NCBI RefSeq assembly: GCF_036375055.1
Contig: NZ_DASUSQ010000178.1
Coordinates: forward strand, 1-64,000
DNA length: 64,000 nucleotides
Direction: 5' to 3'
DNA from: Umezawaea sp036375055
Lineage (GTDB): Bacteria; Actinomycetota; Actinomycetes; Mycobacteriales; Pseudonocardiaceae
A program made the translations under genes and the position numbers. The notes below the pieces were generated by a model. The model was not told the origin of the DNA, searched no databases, and saw nothing but the letters and a program-made list of their open reading frames with translations. Shown here one piece after another: positions 58,066 through 64,000 of this stretch; position 1 is the stretch's first letter, and every line of letters begins with the position of its first letter.

Positions 58066-58869
58066 ATGCGCATTCGTGCTGCCCTCGTCGCCCTGCTGCT
58101 GACCGCGGCGGGCTGTGGCAGCGGCACCACCGCCGCGACCGACCCCTCAGCCCCGCTGAAGGTCGGTGTCAGCCCCACGCCCCACGGCGAGATCCTCAAG
58201 CACGTGGCCGACACCCTGGCCGCCGAGAAGGGCCTCAAGATCGAGGTCGTCGAGTTCACCGACTACGTCCAGCCGAACACCGCCCTGGTCGACGGATCGC
58301 TGGACGCCAACTACTTCCAGACCGTGCCGTACCTGGACACGGTCAAGCAGTCCAGCGGCGCCGCGCTGGAGTGGATCGGCCCGGTGCACCTGGAACCGCT
58401 CGGCGTGTACTCGACGAAGCACGAGAAGCTCACCGACCTGCCCGAGGGCGCCAAGGTCGGCGTCGCCAACGACGCGACCAACGAGGCGCGCGGCCTCAAG
58501 CTGCTCCAGGCCAACGGGCTGATCAAGGTCAAGGCGGGCACCGAGGAGACCGCGACGATCCGCGACGTCGAGGACAACCCGAAGAAGCTGGAGTTCGTCG
58601 AACTGGAGGCCGCCCAGCTGCCCCGGTCGCTGGAGGACACCGACGCGTCCGTCGTGAACGGCAACTACGCGATCGACGCGGGCCTCAAGCCCGCCTCGGA
58701 CGCCCTCGTGCTGGAGAAGGCCGAGGGCAACCCCAACGCCAACGGCCTCGTCACCCGCGCCGAGCTGAAGGGCGACAAGAGGATCGGGGACCTGCTCGCC
58801 CTGCTCCAGTCGCAGCAGGTCAAGGACTACATCAACCAGAAGTTCGCCGGGGCCGTCCTGCCCGTCTGA
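58066..58869 (+). CDS. metQ: methionine-binding lipoprotein
   Basis: 267 residues. Lipoprotein signal peptide with lipobox TAAGC (Cys17), then the NlpA/MetQ fold: VGVSPTPHGEILKHV, LDANYFQTVPYLD, VYSTKHEKLTDLPEGAKVG and ANDATNEARGLKLLQ. Delivers methionine to MetNI at the outer face of the membrane. Separated from metI by 64 bp. Confidence 0.95.
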   Translation: MRIRAALVALLLTAAGCGSGTTAATDPSAPLKVGVSPTPHGEILKHVADTLAAEKGLKIEVVEFTDYVQPNTALVDGSLDANYFQTVPYLDTVKQSSGAALEWIGPVHLEPLGVYSTKHEKLTDLPEGAKVGVANDATNEARGLKLLQANGLIKVKAGTEETATIRDVEDNPKKLEFVELEAAQLPRSLEDTDASVVNGNYAIDAGLKPASDALVLEKAEGNPNANGLVTRAELKGDKRIGDLLALLQSQQVKDYINQKFAGAVLPV

Positions 58870-58948
58870 CCAGTGCGCCGAGCCGCTCGACCCCCGTCGG
58901 GCGGCCTCGGCCGCGGGCCGGTGGGAGCGAACACGTCCTCGACGCCCG

Positions 58949-58954
58949 TAGGCT
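58949..58954 (+). promoter_or_regulatory. leaderless -10 element of ispE
   Basis: TAGGCT, 7 nt before GTG 58962; no ribosome site. Confidence 0.55.
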
Positions 58955-58961
58955 GCATGTC

Positions 58962-59927
58962 GTGCTCGCCGTAGTCCCACCCCCGGTCACCGTCCGCGTC
59001 CCGGCCAAGGTCAACCTCCACCTGGCCGTCGGGAACCTCCGCGCTGACGGCTACCACGACATGGTCACCATCTTCCAGGCGCTGTCGCTGCACGACGACG
59101 TCACGGTGGCGGTCGCCGACGACCCCGGCGTGGAGGTGCGCGGCGAAGGCGCCGACTCCGTGCCGACCGGTCCGACGAACCTCGCCTGGATGGCCGTGCG
59201 GGCGCTCGCCGCGCACGTGGGGCGCGACCCCGAGGACCCGAAGGTCCGCGTGGTGATCCGCAAGAACATCCCCGTCGCGGGCGGCATGGCGGGCGGCAGC
59301 GCCGACGCGGCCGCCGCACTGGTCGGTCTCGCCTCCCTGTGGCGGCTGGAGATCGGTCGGGACGAGCTGGCCACCCTCGCCCGCGGCATCGGCGCCGACG
59401 TCCCGTTCGCGCTGTACGGCGGCACCGCCCTGGGCACGGACCGCGGCGACCAGATCGTGCCCGTCCTCGCCCGGCACCCGTTCCACTGGGTCATCGCGTT
59501 CGACAAGGGCGGCCTCTCGACGCCCGAGGTGTTCGGGGAACTCGACCGGCTGCGCACCGACGGCAACCCGCCGCGCGTCGGGGCCGCCGAGGCCGTGCTC
59601 GAAGGCCTCGCGTCCGGCGACCCCCGGCAGCTCGCCCTGCTGCTCGGCAACGACCTCCAGGCCGCCGCCGTGTCGCTGCGGCCCAACCTGCGGCGCACGC
59701 TGCGCGCCGGGGTCAACGCCGGTGCCCTCGCCGGGATGGTGTCCGGGTCCGGCCCGACCTGCGCGTTCCTCTGCACCGACGCCGACTCGGCCGTGCGGGT
59801 CGCCGCCGAGCTGGCCGGTGCGGGCGTGTGCCGGACCGTCCGCGTCGCCCAGGGGCCCATGCCCGGCGCCCGCGTCGTGGCCTCCGAGGAAGCACCCCGA
59901 CCGGTGCCGCCCGAGGTCCACGCCTAA
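58962..59927 (+). CDS. ispE: 4-diphosphocytidyl-2-C-methyl-D-erythritol kinase
   Basis: 321 residues from GTG 58962. GHMP kinase motifs: AKVNLHLAVGNLRADGYHDM, the ATP loop KNIPVAGGMAGGSADAAAAL and MVSGSGPTCAFL. Fourth step of the MEP isoprenoid pathway. It sits after metNIQ but has its own leaderless promoter; in many actinobacteria ispE directly follows ksgA, so metNIQ and the G/T block appear inserted. Confidence 0.95.
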   Translation: MLAVVPPPVTVRVPAKVNLHLAVGNLRADGYHDMVTIFQALSLHDDVTVAVADDPGVEVRGEGADSVPTGPTNLAWMAVRALAAHVGRDPEDPKVRVVIRKNIPVAGGMAGGSADAAAALVGLASLWRLEIGRDELATLARGIGADVPFALYGGTALGTDRGDQIVPVLARHPFHWVIAFDKGGLSTPEVFGELDRLRTDGNPPRVGAAEAVLEGLASGDPRQLALLLGNDLQAAAVSLRPNLRRTLRAGVNAGALAGMVSGSGPTCAFLCTDADSAVRVAAELAGAGVCRTVRVAQGPMPGARVVASEEAPRPVPPEVHA

Positions 59928-59970
59928 GTCCCGCTCTTCCTCCTCCCTACTCTGAAGGTGCGCTTCCACG

Positions 59971-61743
59971 ATGGCCAACCTGGTCAACCTCGAGTCCGTG
60001 TCCAAGTCGTTCGGCGTCCGGCCCCTGCTGGACGGGGTGTCCCTCGGTGTCGGTGACGGCGATCGGATCGGGGTGGTGGGCCTCAACGGTGGCGGCAAGA
60101 CCACCCTGCTGGAGGTCCTGGCGGGCCTCGAAGACCCCGACTCGGGGCGCGTGAGCCAGAACCGCGGGCTGTCCATGGCCGTGGTGACCCAGCGGACCGA
60201 GCTGCCCGAGGGCTCCACCGTCCGGCACGCCGTGATCGACCCGCTCGGGTTCGACGCGGAGCACGAGTGGGCCGCCGACGCCCGCGTCCGGTCCATCCTG
60301 GACGGACTGGGGATCACCGCGCTGGGCCTGGACTCGCCCGTCGGGACCATGTCCGGTGGCGAGCGGCGCCGCGTCGCGCTGGCCGCCGCGCTGGTGCAGG
60401 ACCTCGACCTGCTGGTGCTGGACGAGCCGACCAACCACCTCGACGTCGAGGGCGTGCGCTGGCTGGCCGCGCACCTGCTGGCCCGCAAGTCGGCGCTCGT
60501 GGTCGTGACGCACGACCGCTGGTTCCTCGACACCGTCTGCACCCGCACGTGGGAGGTCGTCGGCGGCCAGGTGGAGCAGTACGAGGGCGGCTACGCGGAC
60601 TGGATCTTCGCCCGCGCCGAGCGGGGGCGGCTGGCCGACACCCTGGAGGAGAAGCGCCGCAACCTGGCCCGCAAGGAGCTGGCCTGGCTGCGCCGCGGCG
60701 CCCCGGCCCGCACCTCCAAGCCCCGCTACCGCATCGACGCCGCCGAGGCGCTGATCTCCGACGTGCCCGCGCCCCGCGACAAGGTCGAGCTGCTGGCGTT
60801 CGCCAAGCGCCGCCTCGGGCGCACGGTGCTGGAGCTGGAGGACGCGACCCTCACCGTCGGCAACCGGACGCTGGTCAAGGACCTGACGTGGCGGATCGGT
60901 CCCGGCGACCGGATCGGGCTCGTCGGCGTCAACGGGTCGGGCAAGACGACGCTCCTGCGGCTGCTGGCCGGTGAGCGGGAGACCGAGGGCGGTCGGCGCA
61001 TCCAGGGCCAGACGGTGAAGCTCGCCCACCTCACCCAGGAGCTGCACGACCTGCGCGGGTCGATGCGGGTGCTGGAGGCCATCGAGGAGGTCGCCCGGCG
61101 GGTCGTGCTGGGCAAGCAGGAGATGTCCGCCTCGCAGCTGGGGGAGCGGTTCGGGTTCTCCTCGCAGAAGCAGTGGACGCCCGTGTCCGACCTGTCCGGC
61201 GGTGAGCGGCGGCGGTTGCAGCTCTGCAGGCTGCTCATGGCCGAGCCGAACGTGCTGCTGCTCGACGAGCCGACGAACGACCTGGACATCGACACGCTCC
61301 AGCAGCTGGAGGACCTGCTCGACTCCTGGCCGGGGACGCTCGTGGTGATCTCGCACGACCGGTACCTGGTGGAACGGGTGTGCGACCAGGTCGTCGCGCT
61401 GTTCGGCGACGGCGGGCTGACCGACCTGCCCGGCGGCATCGAGGAGTACCTGCTGCGGCGGGACTCCCAGCGCGAACTCGCCGCGTCACGGGAAGCGGTG
61501 CCGGTGCCGGTCGCGGTGTCGAGCGCCGCCGACCAGCGGGCCGCCCGCAAGGAGCTGTCGAAGCTGGAGCGGCGGATGACGACGCTCCAGAAGAAGGAGG
61601 CCGAGCTGCACGCTGCGCTGGCCGCCGCGGCCACCGAACCGGAGCGGCTGCTGGCCCTGGACGCCGAGCTGCGGGCCGTGCACGCCGAGGTGGCCGAGGT
61701 CGAGGAGCAGTGGATGGCCGCCGCCGAGCTGGTCGAGGGCTGA
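59971..61743 (+). CDS. ABC-F family ATPase (Uup-like)
   Basis: 590 residues. Two ABC domains with Walker A GLNGGGKTTLLEVLAG and GVNGSGKTTLLRLLAG, signatures MSGGERRRVAL and LSGGERRRLQL, Walker B LLVLDEPTNHLD and VLLLDEPTNDLD. The linker between them is short and the C-terminus (about 510-590) is a coiled coil with KELSKLERRMTTLQKKEAEL. No membrane domain; ABC-F proteins act on ribosomes. Usual downstream neighbour of ispE. A TACTCT hexamer at 59948 gives a leader of about 10 nt. Confidence 0.92.
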   Translation: MANLVNLESVSKSFGVRPLLDGVSLGVGDGDRIGVVGLNGGGKTTLLEVLAGLEDPDSGRVSQNRGLSMAVVTQRTELPEGSTVRHAVIDPLGFDAEHEWAADARVRSILDGLGITALGLDSPVGTMSGGERRRVALAAALVQDLDLLVLDEPTNHLDVEGVRWLAAHLLARKSALVVVTHDRWFLDTVCTRTWEVVGGQVEQYEGGYADWIFARAERGRLADTLEEKRRNLARKELAWLRRGAPARTSKPRYRIDAAEALISDVPAPRDKVELLAFAKRRLGRTVLELEDATLTVGNRTLVKDLTWRIGPGDRIGLVGVNGSGKTTLLRLLAGERETEGGRRIQGQTVKLAHLTQELHDLRGSMRVLEAIEEVARRVVLGKQEMSASQLGERFGFSSQKQWTPVSDLSGGERRRLQLCRLLMAEPNVLLLDEPTNDLDIDTLQQLEDLLDSWPGTLVVISHDRYLVERVCDQVVALFGDGGLTDLPGGIEEYLLRRDSQRELAASREAVPVPVAVSSAADQRAARKELSKLERRMTTLQKKEAELHAALAAAATEPERLLALDAELRAVHAEVAEVEEQWMAAAELVEG

Positions 61744-61755
61744 GCCGACGAACGA

Positions 61756-61785
61756 GGGGGCGGCGTTCCGCGGAACGCCGCCCCC
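61756..61785. terminator. bidirectional terminator, 30-bp perfect palindrome
   Basis: 61756-61770 is the exact reverse complement of 61771-61785 between two convergent genes. Confidence 0.75.
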
Positions 61786-61792
61786 TCCGCGT

Positions 61793-62986
61793 TCAGCGAC
61801 CCCGTCGGCGCAGTTCCGCTGCCAGGCGGGGCATGAGGTCGTCGACGAAGGCGCAGTCGTAGCCCTGGCCGTTGAGCAGCGCGTGGGCGAACCTGACCTT
61901 GGAGATGTCCGAGGAGGTCGCTCCCAGCATCCCGTCCAGCGCGATGCCGATCTCCTCCAGCATGCGGTCTACCTGGGCCTGTCTGTAGCCGCGCTGGTTC
62001 GGGGCCGCCGGGGGCAGGCGCACCTGGCGCAGCTGCTTCCAGCTCTGGATCGGCGGGATCCTGCCCGGAGCACCGGGACCGCCCGCGAGCTGGCGTTCGA
62101 CCCGCGCCAGGAAGGCGTCCACCTCGTCCTCGTCGTAGCCCCTGCGGCCGATCAGCGGGCGGCTGAACCTCATCTCCTTGATGTCCGCCGCCGTCAGGTC
62201 GTCCTGCCCCAGGAGGGTGTCCTCGATGCGGTCCAGGAACTTGTCCACCTGGGACTCCTGGTAGCCGCGCCTGCCGCGCGGGGGCTTGCCGAACGCCGCC
62301 GTCCGCACGTCCCGCGCCGTCAGCGGGGGCTCGACGAACTCCGGCTGGACCGCCACCGGCGGCGACTGCTCCAGCGTGACGACGACCAGGTCGAGGAACA
62401 TGTCGACGTCGTCCTCGTCGTAGCCGAACTGGTCCGGCGTCGCCTCGCTGAACTCGGCCTCCTGGACCTCCAGGGCCGTGAGGTCGTCCCGACCGCGCAG
62501 GGTGGCCTCGATGCGGGCGAGGAACGCGTCGATCTCGCCCTCGTGGTAGCCCGGCGTGCCACCCCGCGGCTTGTGGAAGCGGACGCCCCTGACGTCCTCC
62601 GGCTTGAGCCTGGGAGGCGGCTGCATCTTGGTCGACGTCGCGTGCGCCCCCAGGGCGGGCGCGGTCGCCTGGCGGCGCTGCGGTGTCGACTCCAGGGTCT
62701 CCGCGACCAGTTCCAGGAACATGTCGACCTCGGCGGCGTGGTAGCCGGCGTGGCCGGGCCTGGGCAACGGGAACCGCATCGCGCGGATGTCCCGCGCCGT
62801 CACCGTGTCCCTGTTGCGCAGGGTCTCCTCGACGCGGTCGAGGAAGTCGTCGACCCTGTCCTCGTCGTAACCCTGCTCGCCTGCGGGCGGGCGGTGGAAC
62901 ACCACCTGGCCGATGTCGTCCGCGCTCAGCAGCGGCGCGGGATGCGCAGGCTGGTGCTGTTTCGTGTCGTGGCCAGCCCGATCCAC
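61793..62986 (-). CDS. multi-repeat DivIVA-domain (DivI1A) protein, eight repeats
   Basis: 397 residues from GTG 62986, with GGGAGG about 7 nt upstream. Almost the whole protein is eight copies of a ~45-50-residue unit with the pattern L-T-x-D-(I/V)-x-x-(V/M)-x-F-x-x-(P)...G-Y-x-x-x-x-V-D-x-F-L-x-x-(V/I)-x-x-x-L, e.g. RGYDEDEVDAFLARVERQL and PGYHEGEIDAFLARIEATL. Repeats 7-8 are the most diverged. This unit is the DivI1A domain from the N-terminal part of DivIVA/Wag31, but there are no long coiled coils. A scaffold at membrane curvature or cell pole is a guess. Divergent from a fatty-acyl-AMP ligase. Confidence 0.85.
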   Translation of the reverse strand: MDRAGHDTKQHQPAHPAPLLSADDIGQVVFHRPPAGEQGYDEDRVDDFLDRVEETLRNRDTVTARDIRAMRFPLPRPGHAGYHAAEVDMFLELVAETLESTPQRRQATAPALGAHATSTKMQPPPRLKPEDVRGVRFHKPRGGTPGYHEGEIDAFLARIEATLRGRDDLTALEVQEAEFSEATPDQFGYDEDDVDMFLDLVVVTLEQSPPVAVQPEFVEPPLTARDVRTAAFGKPPRGRRGYQESQVDKFLDRIEDTLLGQDDLTAADIKEMRFSRPLIGRRGYDEDEVDAFLARVERQLAGGPGAPGRIPPIQSWKQLRQVRLPPAAPNQRGYRQAQVDRMLEEIGIALDGMLGATSSDISKVRFAHALLNGQGYDCAFVDDLMPRLAAELRRRGR

Positions 62987-63128
62987 CCAGTGCCTCCCTG
63001 AAATCCTGTCACCCGAGTATGTCCGGATGGCCGCTGAATCCGTTCGCCCTAACGGCCTAATGCGGAGTCGCGGGACGACGCGATCCGGGGTAAGGCGCTC
63101 GCGCGGCACGCGGACGGCTCGACCGATC

Positions 63129-63134
63129 TACCCT
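63129..63134 (+). promoter_or_regulatory. leaderless -10 element of the acyl-AMP ligase gene
   Basis: TACCCT, 7 nt before ATG 63142; no ribosome site. Confidence 0.5.
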
Positions 63135-63141
63135 GACCACC

Positions 63142-64000
63142 ATGAGCACGTTCGTGAACACGATGCTGGACACCGCCACCGGGCCGGGAGGTCGGGCCAA
63201 GGGGATGACGACGGGGGAGCCGAACGCGCCCCTGCGCCGCACCTGGGCGGAGGTGCACGAGCGCGCCGCCAGGCTGGCAGGCGGACTCGTCGAGGGTGGC
63301 GCGCAGCCGGGAGCGGCCGTCGCCGTGCTGGCCGCCGACCCGGCGGAGATCGCGCCCGCCGTGCAAGCCGTGTGGATGGCGGGCGGCAGCACGACGATGC
63401 TGCACCAGCCGACCGCGCGCACCGACCTGGCCGAGTGGGCGGCGGACACCATCAAGGTGCTCTCGATGATCGACTCGAAGCTGGTGCTGCTCGGCAGCCC
63501 CTTCGACGCGCTGGCGGGCGTGCTGGACCAGCACGGCATCGGCTACCGCAAGCTGGACGAACTGGCGGGCGAGCCGCTGGCCGCGCCCGTCGAGGTCGGC
63601 GAGGACGCGACCGCGCTGCTCCAGCTCACCAGCGGCTCCACCGCCGACCCGAAGGCCGTGCGGATCACCCACGGCAACCTGATGTCCAACGCCTACGCGA
63701 TGCGCACGGCCGCCGCGCTCGACACGGCGACCGACACGATGATCTCGTGGCTGCCGCTGTTCCACGACATGGGCATGGTCGGGTTCCTGACCATCCCGAT
63801 GCTCTTCGGCATCGACCTGGTCAAGGTCACTCCGGTCGACTTCCTGGCCCGCCCGACCCTGTGGCCGGACCTGATCAGCCGCCACCGCGGCACCATCACC
63901 GCGGCCCCCAACTTCGCGTACTCGATCGTCGCCCGGCGCATGTCGACCGTGGAGGACGACAACGCCTTCGACCTGTCGTCGATGCGGCTCGCGCTCAACG
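63142..64000 (+). CDS. fatty-acyl-AMP ligase (FadD/FAAL-type), 3' end outside the window
   Basis: At least 286 codons visible, beginning MSTFVNTMLD. The adenylate-forming P-loop LQLTSGSTADPKAVRITHGN and the FAAL-typical SWLPLFHDMGMVGFLTIPM are present, with PNFAYSIVARRM further on. Such enzymes activate fatty acids as acyl-AMP for loading onto polyketide synthases or acyl carriers in lipid or natural-product pathways. The neighbours in the window do not reveal the partner. Truncated by the window end, not by a stop. Confidence 0.85.
   Translation, partial: MSTFVNTMLDTATGPGGRAKGMTTGEPNAPLRRTWAEVHERAARLAGGLVEGGAQPGAAVAVLAADPAEIAPAVQAVWMAGGSTTMLHQPTARTDLAEWAADTIKVLSMIDSKLVLLGSPFDALAGVLDQHGIGYRKLDELAGEPLAAPVEVGEDATALLQLTSGSTADPKAVRITHGNLMSNAYAMRTAAALDTATDTMISWLPLFHDMGMVGFLTIPMLFGIDLVKVTPVDFLARPTLWPDLISRHRGTITAAPNFAYSIVARRMSTVEDDNAFDLSSMRLALN

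Noticed and set aside
63142..64000. Start of a polyketide/lipopeptide cluster at the acyl-AMP ligase
   Set aside because: Plausible for the family but nothing beyond the truncated gene is visible, so it cannot be supported.

Overview
The window is high-GC DNA with GTG starts as common as ATG and many 4-base ATGA/GTGA overlaps between genes. It carries actinobacterial hallmark genes: rpfB, a glp/glpR cell-division pair, protein O-mannosyltransferase, mprAB, multi-repeat DivIVA-domain protein, zinc-independent ribosomal paralogues and a fatty-acyl-AMP ligase. The gene order metG-tatD-rpfB-ksgA-ispE-ABC-F is a standard actinobacterial chromosome core. The best fit is a filamentous member of the Pseudonocardiales (Saccharothrix/Lentzea/Actinosynnema-like); the genus is inference.

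Layout. 0.2-8.3 kb: tRNA-Arg, an FkbM methyltransferase, a secreted penicillin-acylase-type hydrolase with a discoidin-like tail, a Tat-exported peptidoglycan amidase, an orphan LuxR-type response regulator, a TPR-GGDEF protein and bluB. 8.3-10.9 kb: two divergent Zur-type operons for cysteine-free S18, S14, L33 and L28 on one side and a CobW-like protein, L31 and L32 on the other, with an operator between them. 10.9-16.9 kb: phosphatase, EthD/hydroxyacyl-CoA dehydrogenase pair, Eis-like acetyltransferase, TRIC channel, mprAB. 16.9-24.3 kb: a divergent sugar-uptake/galactoside-use locus (binding protein and two permeases; GH42 beta-galactosidase, DeoR regulator, galT) with paired operator-like sites. 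24.3-25.7 kb: htrA, whose promoter shares a direct-repeat motif with mprAB.

25.8-34.3 kb is the most interesting block: a five-gene translationally coupled operon (membrane protein, membrane-anchored molybdenum oxidoreductase with an internal Tat motif, SAM methyltransferase, DUF2064 transferase, family-2 glycosyltransferase), a divergent GT-C-like membrane protein with its own two-component system, a sugar epimerase carrying a zinc-knuckle insert, a MoaB-type molybdopterin gene and a 59-residue acidic protein. It looks like an uncharacterised envelope-glycoconjugate/redox system.

34.3-46.2 kb: a decayed IS110 transposase, mscL, an SAF-domain protein, fmdB, 5-formyl-THF cyclo-ligase, then galU-glp-rimJ-glpR/sepX, tRNA-Ala, a polytopic membrane Ser/Thr kinase, a decayed IS3 transposase, a perfect 25-bp inverted repeat in a G/T-skewed block, and a PD-(D/E)XK nuclease-like protein. 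46.2-56 kb: PMT and rsmI (divergent, 24 bp apart), a beta-lactamase-fold protein, metG, tatD, rpfB, ksgA, then a G/T-skewed repeat block. 56-64 kb: a SAM riboswitch with a downstream 25-codon leader ORF ahead of metNIQ, ispE, an ABC-F ATPase, an eight-repeat DivIVA-domain protein and the 5' part of a fatty-acyl-AMP ligase cut by the window end.

A recurring theme is leaderless initiation: at least 14 genes have a TANNNT hexamer 6-8 nt before the start codon and generally no clear Shine-Dalgarno sequence.
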